A stretch of DNA of 36,126 nucleotides from Oscillospiraceae bacterium (lineage in GTDB: Bacteria; Bacillota; Clostridia; Oscillospirales; Acutalibacteraceae): assembly GCA_015066465.1 (NCBI GenBank), contig SVOI01000023.1:1-36126 (forward strand). The letters are read 5' to 3'. Made by a program: the position numbers and the translations under genes. The notes below the pieces were generated by a model that saw nothing but the letters and a program-made list of their open reading frames with translations, ran no database searches and was not told the origin of the DNA. Within the stretch, counting starts at the first letter, position 1. Each line of letters begins with the position of its first letter. Positions 7,724-16,104 of this stretch are shown here, piece by piece.

Positions 7724-9790
7724 ATGTTAAATTTAAAAAAATCTGATGAACAAAAAAATTTAAATCTTCACGTTCGTTTTGGTTTAAGAGGTAAAATGAT
7801 TACTTTTATTCTTATTCCTTTACTTATAGTGCTTTTAGTTGTAGGTACTCTCATAGTTTCACAGGTTGTTGATACTGTAAGTACATTGAAAAAGAGTGAG
7901 GTCGATTCACAAACAGATGCAGTAGCAAAATTAATTGACGACTTTTTTCATCCTTTTATAACAAGTACAGAAGTTGCAGTTGATTTGGATTCTGTTCAGG
8001 CTGTTTTTGCTGAAATCCAGTCTAATGATTCAAATTTTGATATAAGAGATGCCAAAAACTATAAAACTGTTTTAAATGAAATGAAACAAGTTGCAGATAA
8101 ACAAGGTGAAGGTATGATTACCTTGTGGATTGTAGGTGACAAAAATAACCAACTATTACACTCTAATGGTAATGTAACTGACGAAAGTTTTGTTCTTGCT
8201 ACAAGACCTTGGTTCCAACAGTTGGTTGAAAATAATGGTGAAACAATAGTTACAAGTGCTTACGAAGATGTTGTTTCTGGTGAAATGGTTATTTCTTGCG
8301 CTACTGCCGTATTTGCACCTGGTACAAAAGAGATAATTGGTGCTGTTGGCATGGATATATCTTTACAATCATTGATTGAACAAATTAATGGACTCGTAAT
8401 TGGTAAAGGCGGATTTGTTTCTGCCTTTGACTGTGATGATATTACTTTATGTCATCCTGACGAAAGTTTGTTGTTAACAAATTTAAATAAAATACCATAT
8501 AGCGAAAATATGCTTTCTGCATTGAATTTAGATGAGAATACGGGTGCATTTCTTTATTCGAGAGAAGATGATGCATTGTGTGGTTCTGTAGCATATATTC
8601 CTGATATCGGTTGGCATATTGTTGGTACAATTTCTCAAGATGAATTCCGAGAAGAAATGACTGTAATAACTTTATTTGTTATTATAAGTTTTGCTTTTTG
8701 TATTGCACTTATAACTGTAACAATAATTATCATAGCTTCTGCAGTTGTAAGACCGCTTCGTAAACTTAATACAGCTACAATGCAACTTGCGGATGGTGAT
8801 TTAGACGTTGACGTAAATGCTAATTCCTCTGATGAAGTTGGTCAGATGGCTGTAAGCGTTGGAAAACTTGTTGAGAGACTTAAAACTTACATATTATATA
8901 TTAACGAAGTTTCTGATGTTATTGATAAAATTGGTCAGGGTAATCTTGTTTTTGAGTTAGAGCAGGATTATGTTGGTGAATTTAACAGATTAAAGGTAGC
9001 TTTAAATAATATTAAGGCATCATTATCAGAAACAATAACCCAAATTGTTGATTCTTCAATGAAAGTTGATGTTCATACTTCACAAATTGCTACTGCTTCT
9101 CAGCGTTTGGCACAGGGTTCTGTTGAGCAGGCAAGTACAGTTGAAGAATTACACGCTACAGTTCAGTCTCTTTCTGTTCAATCAGATGAAGATGCAGAAA
9201 AGTTCATTACTTTAAGTTCAAATATGCAAAATATTGGTAGTGAAGTTGCAAATAGTAACGACCAGATGCAACAAATGGTTGTTGCTATGAAAGATATTAC
9301 AACACAATCTTCTGAAATAGCAAAAATTATTAAAGCTATAGAGGATATTGCATTTCAGACTAATATTCTTGCTCTTAATGCTGCTGTTGAAGCTGCAAGA
9401 GCTGGTGCTGCTGGTAAAGGATTCACTGTTGTTGCAGATGAGGTAAGAAACTTGGCAACAAAGAGTAGTGAAGCTGCTAAACTAATTACCAGTTTAATTC
9501 AGAGCTCAATAGATGCTGTTGATAATGGTTCTGAACTTGCCGATAATACTGCAAAGGCATTAAACGAGGTTGCAGAGAATGTTAATATAGTTGTTTCTGA
9601 AATGGAGCAGTTTGCAACAAGATATCAGGAGCAAGCGTATGCATTACAAGGTATCACAAGTGGTATAGACCAAATTTCTATAGTTGTTCAGAATAACTCT
9701 GCAACATCGGAAGAAAATGCAGCAACAAGTGAGGAGTTAGCATCGCTTGTTAAGGTTATGCGTAACTTAACAGAGCGCTTTAAACTTTGA
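7724..9790 (+). CDS. Methyl-accepting chemotaxis protein (dCache-type sensor)
   Basis: 688 residues: a cytoplasmic basic N-terminus, a transmembrane helix at ~25-50, a large extracytoplasmic sensor (~50-310) of the dCache type (with [10 protein letters not shown] and [12 protein letters not shown]), a second transmembrane helix (~313-338), a HAMP region ([20 protein letters not shown]) plus a second HAMP-like segment, then the long signalling coiled coil. The kinase-contact tip around 540-590 is canonical ([20 protein letters not shown]). There is no C-terminal CheR-tethering pentapeptide. AGGAGG at 7711-7716 fixes the start. It reports an external ligand to CheA/CheW. The ligand is unknown; dCache receptors often bind amino acids. 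Its promoter is consensus strength but probably repressed by the divergent XRE protein. Confidence 0.93.
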   Translation: MLNLKKSDEQKNLNLHVRFGLRGKMITFILIPLLIVLLVVGTLIVSQVVDTVSTLKKSEVDSQTDAVAKLIDDFFHPFITSTEVAVDLDSVQAVFAEIQSNDSNFDIRDAKNYKTVLNEMKQVADKQGEGMITLWIVGDKNNQLLHSNGNVTDESFVLATRPWFQQLVENNGETIVTSAYEDVVSGEMVISCATAVFAPGTKEIIGAVGMDISLQSLIEQINGLVIGKGGFVSAFDCDDITLCHPDESLLLTNLNKIPYSENMLSALNLDENTGAFLYSREDDALCGSVAYIPDIGWHIVGTISQDEFREEMTVITLFVIISFAFCIALITVTIIIIASAVVRPLRKLNTATMQLADGDLDVDVNANSSDEVGQMAVSVGKLVERLKTYILYINEVSDVIDKIGQGNLVFELEQDYVGEFNRLKVALNNIKASLSETITQIVDSSMKVDVHTSQIATASQRLAQGSVEQASTVEELHATVQSLSVQSDEDAEKFITLSSNMQNIGSEVANSNDQMQQMVVAMKDITTQSSEIAKIIKAIEDIAFQTNILALNAAVEAARAGAAGKGFTVVADEVRNLATKSSEAAKLITSLIQSSIDAVDNGSELADNTAKALNEVAENVNIVVSEMEQFATRYQEQAYALQGITSGIDQISIVVQNNSATSEENAATSEELASLVKVMRNLTERFKL

Positions 9791-9817
9791 TTTTTTCTCT
9801 CCCCTATAAATACAAAA

Positions 9818-9860
9818 GACACCCCCGCAAGTTCTAATAAACTTGTGGGGGTGTCACTTT
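9818..9860. terminator. Bidirectional terminator between chemoreceptor and mgtC-like genes
   Basis: 16-bp stem with one G-U pair: 9818-9833 pairs with 9840-9855, 6-base loop. The tail is T-rich on both strands (ACTTTAT on plus, TTTTG on minus). The two flanking genes converge on it. Confidence 0.85.
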
Positions 9861-9867
9861 ATACTAA

Positions 9868-10554
9868 TTATAAAGAAATCGAAACTATATATTCATCATC
9901 TTTCAAAATCTCTTTAATTTCATTAAATGAAAAATTGTTATGTGTTTTTAAATCAAATTTACAATAAATTAAATTATCTTTTTTTTCAATATCCGTTGAC
10001 ATAATATCAACGCCTTTTTTTAGAAGTATTTCTTCAACGTGGTCAAGAGCAACGGGGTCGTTTTTAATTTTCAATTTAATTTCAGTAGCAACTGTGTTTT
10101 CGATAGGAACAAATTTGTGAATGAAAATCTGAATAATAAGAAGAACGATAGTTGCATAAACGCCTATACCATACATACCAGCGCCAATTGCAAGACCAAT
10201 GCCAGCGGTTGCCCAGATACCAGCGGCAGTTGTAAGACCTTTAATTGAACCTTTATAAATAATAATACCGCTACCTAAAAAGCTGACGCCAGTAATAATA
10301 TTTGCGGCAAGTCTTGAGCCATCGAATTTAACGTTGTCATAAAGGAATAAATCGAAGAAACCATATTTACTAACAATCATCATAAGTGCAGAACCGAGTG
10401 CTACAATAATGTGTGTTCTAAGACCAGCTTCTTTTTGTCTGTAAGTTCTTTCAAGACCAATTCCAGCACCACAAATTGCAGAAACTACTAATCTGCAAAG
10501 GTAGGGTAACGCTACCTGAAAGTCATTTAAAACTTCTAATAACATCTCTTTCAA
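9868..10554 (-). CDS. MgtC/SapB family membrane protein
   Basis: 228 residues. The N-terminal ~135 form four to five transmembrane helices with the MgtC family signature: GAGIGLERTYRQKEAGLRTH, then TGVSFLGSGIII and LTTAAGIWATAGIG. The C-terminal ~80 residues are soluble and ACT-like. Family members influence magnesium homeostasis and the F-type ATPase, or act in virulence; the role here is unknown. The start is TTG at 10554-10552, chosen because AAGGAGAG lies at the right distance, whereas the in-frame ATG three codons later is too far. It is monocistronic, with a good promoter 50 bases upstream. No magnesium riboswitch is seen: the leader is too short. Confidence 0.9.
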   Translation of the reverse strand: MKEMLLEVLNDFQVALPYLCRLVVSAICGAGIGLERTYRQKEAGLRTHIIVALGSALMMIVSKYGFFDLFLYDNVKFDGSRLAANIITGVSFLGSGIIIYKGSIKGLTTAAGIWATAGIGLAIGAGMYGIGVYATIVLLIIQIFIHKFVPIENTVATEIKLKIKNDPVALDHVEEILLKKGVDIMSTDIEKKDNLIYCKFDLKTHNNFSFNEIKEILKDDEYIVSISL

Positions 10555-10602
10555 GATAAACTCTCCTTCTTCTGAATTTTTGTTGTAAAACTATAATACA
10601 TC

Positions 10603-10631
10603 ATTTTACTATAATCTATATGTAATGTCAA
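10603..10631 (-). promoter_or_regulatory. Sigma-A promoter of the mgtC-like gene
   Basis: On the minus strand TTGACA (10631-10626), 17 bases, then TAAAAT (10608-10603). The predicted leader is only ~40 bases. Confidence 0.75.
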
Positions 10632-10682
10632 TTGTGAGTTATGTGGAAATATACGGAATTCATTTGTTAAATATTATAGTTG

Positions 10683-10711
10683 TCATATTATATTGCTTTT
10701 TTACATATTCT
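10683..10711 (+). promoter_or_regulatory. Sigma-E-type (mother-cell) promoter of spoIVA
   Basis: TCATATT (10683-10689) fits the sigma-E -35 consensus KMATATT. After 14 bases, CATATTCT (10704-10711) fits the -10 family CATAnnnT. spoIVA is a known sigma-E target in Bacillus, and the element lies ~40 bases before the start codon. Confidence 0.7.
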
Positions 10712-10748
10712 TTACAGAAGATAAAGAAAGTACAAGGGGGAAGGACTT

Positions 10749-12227
10749 ATGACAGATACTACTATCTATCAGGATATTGAAACCAGAACAGGCGGTGATA
10801 TTTACATAGGTGTTGTAGGGCCAGTAAGAACTGGTAAATCTACCTTTATAAAACGATTTATGGAAACACTCGTAATTCCTAATATTGAAAGCACGCATAA
10901 AAAAGAACGTGCACAAGACGAACTTCCGCAATCTGCTGGTGGCAGAACAATTATGACTACCGAACCTAAATTTATTCCAGAAGAAGCGGTTAAAATTGAA
11001 TTACCTGAAAAATCTTCTTTGAACGTAAGACTTATTGATTGCGTTGGTTACATAGTACCAAGTTCATTAGGGTATATTGAAAACGAACAACCACGAATGG
11101 TAAAAACGCCTTGGTATGAAGATGAAATTCCGTTTAATATGGCAGCAGAAATCGGTACTGAAAAGGTTATTACCGAGCATTCTACTATAGGTCTTGTTGT
11201 TACTACCGATGGTTCAATTACAGAAATTCCAAGAGAAGAATATGAAGAAGCGGAAGAACGTGTTATAAATGAATTAAAAGAAATAAATAAACCGTTTGTA
11301 ATGCTTCTTAATTCACTTGCACCTGACTCTCACGAAGCAAAAACGTTAGCAACTTCTTTAAGCGATAAATATTCAGTTCCCGTAATTCCGGTTAATTGTC
11401 TTGAGTTATCAGAAGATGAAATTACCGAAATTTTAAGAAGCGTTTTATATCGTTTTCCAGTAAGTGAAATCTGCGTAGAGTTACCATCGTGGGTAATGAC
11501 TTTAGAGCGTGAACACTGGCTTCGTTCTTCACTTTGTAACTCGGTAAAAACATCTTCAGAAGAAATTAATTGTGTTTCAGATATTGCTTCACTTTTAATT
11601 GGTGTAGAAGCTAACGAATATATAACTTCTGCAACTATTAATTCAATTGATTTAGGTAAAGGTACTGCAAAAATTTCAACTTCTCTCAGTAGCGAATTAT
11701 TCTATAAAATTATTGAAGAACAAACAGGTCTTGAAATTGGTAATGAACAAGGACTTGTGAATTGTCTTAATAATCTTGCAAAAATCAAAAAGAAATATGA
11801 CCGACTTGAAAACGCTTTAAATGAAGTTGAAGCAACCGGTTACGGAATTGTAATGCCTGACATTGATGAGTTAACACTTAAAGAGCCTGAAATTGTAAAA
11901 CAGGGTGGTCGCTATGGTGTAAGACTTTCGGCATCAGCTCCGTCAATTCATCTTTTAAAAGCAGATATTGAAACAGAGGTTGCACCGGTTGTAGGTACCG
12001 AAAGTCAGTCAGAAGAATTAATTAAATATCTTCTTAATGAATTTGAAGAAGACCCGCTTAAAATATGGCAGTCAGATATTTTTGGTAAGTCATTAAATGA
12101 ACTCGTAAACGAAGGACTTCGCAACAAGCTTTGTCATATGCCACAAGATGCACGTGGCAAAATTCAAGAAACCTTAGAGAAAATTATAAACGAAGGTTGT
12201 AGCGGTTTAATTTGTATAATTTTATAA
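10749..12227 (+). CDS. spoIVA: Stage IV sporulation protein A (spore coat basement-layer ATPase)
   Basis: A 492-residue cytoskeletal ATPase that polymerises on the forespore outer membrane and anchors the spore coat. The opening segment (IYQDIETRTGGDIYIGVVG) and Walker A motif GPVRTGKS (24-31) are characteristic. A Walker B-like LIDCVGY follows, and the closing GLICIIL stretch is the hydrophobic C-terminus needed for membrane attachment in Bacillus. Length equals the Bacillus protein. AGGGGGAAGG precedes ATG 10749. The upstream promoter fits sigma-E, as expected for a mother-cell gene. A strong terminator follows, so it is monocistronic. It is the clearest evidence that the organism belongs to an endospore-forming lineage. 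Confidence 0.97.
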   Translation: MTDTTIYQDIETRTGGDIYIGVVGPVRTGKSTFIKRFMETLVIPNIESTHKKERAQDELPQSAGGRTIMTTEPKFIPEEAVKIELPEKSSLNVRLIDCVGYIVPSSLGYIENEQPRMVKTPWYEDEIPFNMAAEIGTEKVITEHSTIGLVVTTDGSITEIPREEYEEAEERVINELKEINKPFVMLLNSLAPDSHEAKTLATSLSDKYSVPVIPVNCLELSEDEITEILRSVLYRFPVSEICVELPSWVMTLEREHWLRSSLCNSVKTSSEEINCVSDIASLLIGVEANEYITSATINSIDLGKGTAKISTSLSSELFYKIIEEQTGLEIGNEQGLVNCLNNLAKIKKKYDRLENALNEVEATGYGIVMPDIDELTLKEPEIVKQGGRYGVRLSASAPSIHLLKADIETEVAPVVGTESQSEELIKYLLNEFEEDPLKIWQSDIFGKSLNELVNEGLRNKLCHMPQDARGKIQETLEKIINEGCSGLICIIL

Positions 12228-12230
12228 ATT

Positions 12231-12263
12231 TTAAGGATAGCTTTTGCTATCCTTAATTTTTTT
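12231..12263 (+). terminator. Intrinsic terminator of spoIVA
   Basis: 11-bp perfect stem TTAAGGATAGC (12231-12241) with GCTATCCTTAA (12246-12256), 4-base TTTT loop, then seven T. It argues against any start for the next gene inside 12244-12263. Confidence 0.9.
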
Positions 12264-12288
12264 ACACATACTAATGTTTGGTGATAAT

Positions 12289-13608
12289 ATGATAAATTCA
12301 ATCTGGAATACTTCTGTCGATTTGCCACGTTTTGAGCAGCTTAAACACGACCTTAAAACCGACGTTTTAATTATTGGTGGTGGTCTGACAGGTGTTTTGT
12401 TGGCATTAAAACTTAAAGAGCTTGGTGTTCAATATACTTTAGTTGAAGCAAATACAATTTGTAGCGGTGTTACGCTTAATACAACTGCTAAAATTACATC
12501 TCAGCACAGTCTGATTTACAGTAAAATTAATAAGTCATTTGGTGCTGAAATGGCAGAAATGTATTATAAATCAAACGAAGAAGCGTTAAAAGAGTTTAAA
12601 ATAAGATGCAAAAATATTGATTGTGATTTTCTTGAAAAAGATGCAATTGTTTATTCATTAAACAGAAGTGATAAAATAAACGAAGAATGTGAAGTTCTGA
12701 AGCGTATAAATGCTGATTTTGAATTTATTAATAAAATTGAAGATTTACCTTTTAGTATTGCGGGTGCAGTAAAATTCAAAAATCAGGCGCAGTTTAATCC
12801 TCTGAAATTTGTTAGTGCTATTGTAAAAGATTTGAAGATTTATGAAAAAACAAAAGTCTATTCGTTTGACGGTGAAGGTTACGTAATAAACGGTGGTAAA
12901 ATTACTGCAAATAAAACTATTGTTGCTACTCATTTTCCTATATTTAATAAATTCGGTTTTTACCCTTTGAAACTCTACCAGGACCGTTCGTATGTTTTAG
13001 CACTACAAAATGCTAAAAAAGTTGATGGAATGTATATAGATGAAAATCCAACGGGGCTTTCTTTCAGAATGTATGACGATTTACTCCTTTTAGGTGGTGG
13101 TGCACATCGTACTGGTAAAGAAGGGGGTAACTGGAAAGAATTAAACAAGTTTAAAAATCGGTTTTATCCATCTTCAAAAGAAGTCACAAGGTGGGCAACT
13201 CAGGACTGTATGTCGCTTGACTCTATTCCATATATCGGTCAATATTCAAAAACAGCACCCGATATTTTTGTTGCAACGGGTTATAACAAATGGGGAATGA
13301 CTTCTTCAATGGTAGCGGCAAACTTACTTTGTGATTTAGTAATGGGTAACGATAATCAGTATAGCGGTTTGTATTCACCATCAAGAAAACTTTTTCAGCC
13401 ACAGTTATTTACAAATATTATTGAAAGTACAATAAATCTTTTAAATCCTACAACGCCACGTTGTCCGCACTTAGGTTGTGCTTTAAAATGGAATAATGCA
13501 GAAAAAAGCTGGGATTGTCCGTGTCACGGTTCACGTTTTTCTGAAAACGGAAAATTATTAGATAATCCGTCAACCGGGGATTTAAAAATAAAGCATAGAA
13601 ACCACTAA
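12289..13608 (+). CDS. FAD-dependent oxidoreductase with C-terminal Rieske [2Fe-2S] domain
   Basis: 439 residues from ATG 12289, which has GGTGAT at 12280-12285. A longer reading from TTG 12244 would start in the terminator and is rejected. Residues 25-~365 are a DadA/D-amino-acid-oxidase-like FAD domain with nucleotide-binding GGGLTG (30-35) and a late GYNKWGMT segment. Residues ~385-435 are a Rieske domain: CPHLGC (Cys392, His394, Cys397) and CPCH (Cys410, Cys412, His413). Cys392, His394, Cys410 and His413 would bind the cluster; Cys397 and Cys412 would form the stabilising disulfide. FAD and cluster suggest electron transfer from a small substrate to a redox partner; the substrate is unknown. 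The gene converges on the lyase at 13631. Confidence 0.88.
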   Translation: MINSIWNTSVDLPRFEQLKHDLKTDVLIIGGGLTGVLLALKLKELGVQYTLVEANTICSGVTLNTTAKITSQHSLIYSKINKSFGAEMAEMYYKSNEEALKEFKIRCKNIDCDFLEKDAIVYSLNRSDKINEECEVLKRINADFEFINKIEDLPFSIAGAVKFKNQAQFNPLKFVSAIVKDLKIYEKTKVYSFDGEGYVINGGKITANKTIVATHFPIFNKFGFYPLKLYQDRSYVLALQNAKKVDGMYIDENPTGLSFRMYDDLLLLGGGAHRTGKEGGNWKELNKFKNRFYPSSKEVTRWATQDCMSLDSIPYIGQYSKTAPDIFVATGYNKWGMTSSMVAANLLCDLVMGNDNQYSGLYSPSRKLFQPQLFTNIIESTINLLNPTTPRCPHLGCALKWNNAEKSWDCPCHGSRFSENGKLLDNPSTGDLKIKHRNH

Positions 13609-13624
13609 GGCTTCTATGCTTTTA
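13590..13624. terminator. Bidirectional terminator between the Rieske protein and lyase genes
   Basis: 11-bp perfect stem AAAGCATAGAA (13590-13600) with TTCTATGCTTT (13612-13622). The stop codon of the plus-strand gene is in the loop. T tracts follow on both strands. Confidence 0.8.
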
Positions 13625-13630
13625 TATATT

Positions 13631-15079
13631 TTATTGGTCTTCACCGAAATCTTTAATGAATTCAGCAATGAGTTTTTCTGGCCAGTCTGAAACTGGTTCA
13701 AGCTTACCAGTGAAGAATCTGAGTGTTTTTGGTTCGTGAACAAATCTTAAACCACCAACTAAGTGTCTGTGGTCATAGAGCCATTTAACTCTGTCGATTA
13801 CATATTCAGTCTGTGAAAGTGTGAATACACGTCTTGGGAATGCAAGACGAACCATTTCAACAGAAGCAATGTGTTCGCTACCGTCAGCGTTTCTTTCTTC
13901 TGAAAGAGTACCACGCTCCATACCACGAATACCACCGCAAAGGTAGAGTGCAACAGTAAGAGCACCAGCAGGGTATTGTTCTGCTGGGATGTGGTCAACT
14001 ACCTGACGAGCATCAATATGAGCACCTAAACCACCGCCTGGTGTAACCATTGGAACGCCCATTGAGTCAAGAATTGAAACACAATGTTTAATGAATTGTG
14101 GACCTTGTGAAATGATGTCTAAATCCATTGTTTCTTCAAAGCCGATTATGAGAGCTTCCATTTCTTTAACAGACATACCGCCGTATGTTAAGAAGCCTTC
14201 GAACATTGTAACGTAGTCTTCCATTTCGTGGAATAACTTTTCATCTCTTATGAGAATTCCGCCGCCACGACCGAAACCGAATTTTCTACCAGAGAAGTAA
14301 ATCATATCGAAAAGGTCTGCAACCATTCTTGTAATTTCAGGAATAGTTTTATCTTTCATTGATTCTTCTCTTGTTTTAATAAAGTAAAGGTTATCCTGTA
14401 AGAGAGAGGCATCTAAAACAGTTGTAATGCCATAAGATTTTGCAAGCTCTGTTGCCTCTTTCATATTTTCATAAGAAATAGGCTGACCACCGATAAGGTT
14501 AGTACCAGCTTCAAGTCTTAAGAATGCAATGTTATCTGCACCTTCTCTTTCAATACAAGCTTTAACCTTGTCTAAATCAATGTTACCTTTGAATGGTAAA
14601 TCACTTTTAACAATCAAGCCTTCATCTTTAACGAGTTCTTCAACTCTACCGCCGAGTCTTGTAACGTGTGCCTTTGAAGTTGTAAAGTGATAGTTCATAA
14701 TTACACAACTGTCTGGTTTAACAAAATGCTGTGCAATAATGTGTTCACAAGCACGACCCTGGTGAGTTGGAAGAAGGTGATTGATACCAAAAATTTCGGT
14801 TAACTTCTTTTCCATTCTATAGAATGTTTCACTACCAGCATAAGCATCATCTGCACGAAGCATAGCTGCCTGCTGATTATCACTCATAGCGTTAACACCT
14901 GAGTCAGTGAGCATATCCATAAAAATATCGCCATTGTGAAGCATAAATGTATTAAAACCAGCTTCTTGCATTTTCTTTAAACGTTCTTTAGCAGGTAAAA
15001 GATTGAGCTTCTGAACAATCTTTACTTTATGCATTTCAACTGGAACTTCAGGTCTGCTATAAAACTTGATTTCTGACAT
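13631..15079 (-). CDS. PLP-dependent beta-eliminating lyase, tyrosine phenol-lyase / tryptophanase family
   Basis: 482 residues; tyrosine phenol-lyase has ~456 and tryptophanase ~471. The enzyme class splits an aromatic amino acid to phenol or indole, pyruvate and ammonia. Similarity to tyrosine phenol-lyase is clear in ERLKKMQEAGFNTF, LTDSGVNAMSD, DDAYAGSETFY and PTHQGR. PLP lysine is Lys266 in SGRK. The phenol-lyase pair Met387/Arg389 (MER, equivalent to Met379/Arg381 of Citrobacter) is present instead of tryptophanase residues. Unusual: the ring-contact DATR becomes DASL, so Arg217 of the family is Leu226, and the loop after the PLP lysine is FGFGRGGG rather than KDC-type. Substrate is therefore uncertain. 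GAAAGGAAT precedes the ATG; the gene is divergent from a LysR regulator. Confidence 0.85.
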   Translation of the reverse strand: MSEIKFYSRPEVPVEMHKVKIVQKLNLLPAKERLKKMQEAGFNTFMLHNGDIFMDMLTDSGVNAMSDNQQAAMLRADDAYAGSETFYRMEKKLTEIFGINHLLPTHQGRACEHIIAQHFVKPDSCVIMNYHFTTSKAHVTRLGGRVEELVKDEGLIVKSDLPFKGNIDLDKVKACIEREGADNIAFLRLEAGTNLIGGQPISYENMKEATELAKSYGITTVLDASLLQDNLYFIKTREESMKDKTIPEITRMVADLFDMIYFSGRKFGFGRGGGILIRDEKLFHEMEDYVTMFEGFLTYGGMSVKEMEALIIGFEETMDLDIISQGPQFIKHCVSILDSMGVPMVTPGGGLGAHIDARQVVDHIPAEQYPAGALTVALYLCGGIRGMERGTLSEERNADGSEHIASVEMVRLAFPRRVFTLSQTEYVIDRVKWLYDHRHLVGGLRFVHEPKTLRFFTGKLEPVSDWPEKLIAEFIKDFGEDQ

Positions 15080-15126
15080 AATTAAAAATTCCTTTCAATA
15101 TATTGTAATTATCCGTCGAATAGTAT

Positions 15127-15187
15127 ATAATACATTCAATAATAAATAAAACAAATAGTTTAGATAAACATTATCGAAAAAATCGAT
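15127..15187. promoter_or_regulatory. Lyase promoter and probable LysR operators in the divergent spacer
   Basis: Minus-strand TTGTTT (15154-15149), 16 bases, TATTAT (15132-15127) is a candidate lyase promoter. Just upstream is the palindrome GTTTA-GA-TAAAC (15158-15169). A second symmetric element, ATCGA-N5-TCGAT (15173-15187), contains T-N11-A, the LysR-box signature, and lies directly before the LysR ribosome binding site. Activation of the lyase and autoregulation are inferred. Confidence 0.55.
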
Positions 15188-15201
15188 TAAGAGGTAAAGC
15201 A

Positions 15202-16095
15202 ATGGAAATTCGTAATTTAATGTCTTTTATTCAGGTTGCCGAGCTTAATAGTTTTACTAAAGCAGCTGAAGTTTTAGGCTACTCTCAATCAACAATTTCT
15301 TTCCAGATAAAACAGCTCGAAACTGAGCTTCAGTGTCTTTTATTTGAAAGAATTAACCACACAATAACGTTAACTGAAAGGGGTAGAGAGCTTCTTTCTT
15401 ACGCTCACGATGTTTGTAGGTTAACAGATGAATTCAGGCAGAATATTGAAGAAAACAAGGAATTAAAAGGTGTAATTCACTTAGTTGCACCAGATTCTGT
15501 CTGTGAAGATATGCTTACAACTAATTATAATGACTTTCATAGTAAATACCCTGGAATTTCTTTAAAATTTACTGCGGCAGATACGGGCGATATGTTCCAG
15601 ATGCTTGACAGAAACGAAGCAGACCTGATGGTAACACTTGATAATCACATTTATAAAAGTGATTATATAATTGCTAAAGAAGAGCATATTCCTATGCATT
15701 TTGTTGCAAGTTCAAGCTCGCCACTTGCTAAAAAGAAAAAACTTTCAATAAATGATTTGTTGGAATATCAATTTATTTTAACTGAAAAAGAAATGGGTTA
15801 CAGAAGAATTTTAGATAAAGCATTAGCGAAAAAATCAATTGAAATTTTACCCGCACTTGAAGTTGGTAGAACAGATATTATAACAGAGTTACTTGAATAT
15901 GGAAGCGAAAGAGTTTCATTTTTACCAGATTTTGTAACTGAAGAAAAAGTGAAGAAGGGCTCTTTAGTTTTTCTTGATGTTATTGATATTGAAACAGATA
16001 TATGGAAGCAACTCATATATCATAAAAATAAATGGCTTTCAAACAGCCTTAGTGCTTTAATTGAATACATAAAAAATGCGGAATTTAAAAATTAG
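15202..16095 (+). CDS. LysR-family transcriptional regulator
   Basis: 297 residues, the standard LysR size. The winged HTH occupies ~1-60 (LMSFIQVAELNSFTKAAEVLGYSQSTISFQIKQLE, split across two helices). A linker helix and the periplasmic-binding-protein-like co-inducer domain (~90-295) follow, with the usual alternating strands and LTEKEMGYR near the hinge. GAGGT at 15191-15195 sets ATG 15202. Divergent from the lyase gene, 122 bases apart, the classical layout for a LysR protein controlling its neighbour. The glycosidase downstream starts 9 bases after the stop, with its AGGAG overlapping this gene's end, so both may be one transcript. Ligand unknown. Confidence 0.9.
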   Translation: MEIRNLMSFIQVAELNSFTKAAEVLGYSQSTISFQIKQLETELQCLLFERINHTITLTERGRELLSYAHDVCRLTDEFRQNIEENKELKGVIHLVAPDSVCEDMLTTNYNDFHSKYPGISLKFTAADTGDMFQMLDRNEADLMVTLDNHIYKSDYIIAKEEHIPMHFVASSSSPLAKKKKLSINDLLEYQFILTEKEMGYRRILDKALAKKSIEILPALEVGRTDIITELLEYGSERVSFLPDFVTEEKVKKGSLVFLDVIDIETDIWKQLIYHKNKWLSNSLSALIEYIKNAEFKN

Positions 16096-16104
16096 GAGTA
16101 TGTA

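Noticed and set aside
10555-10602. A magnesium (M-box) riboswitch before the mgtC-like gene
   Set aside because: The predicted leader is about 40 bases and shows none of the conserved blocks.
12244-12288. Earlier TTG start for the FAD/Rieske protein
   Set aside because: It is in the spoIVA terminator hairpin and has no ribosome binding site; 12289 aligns with the family start.
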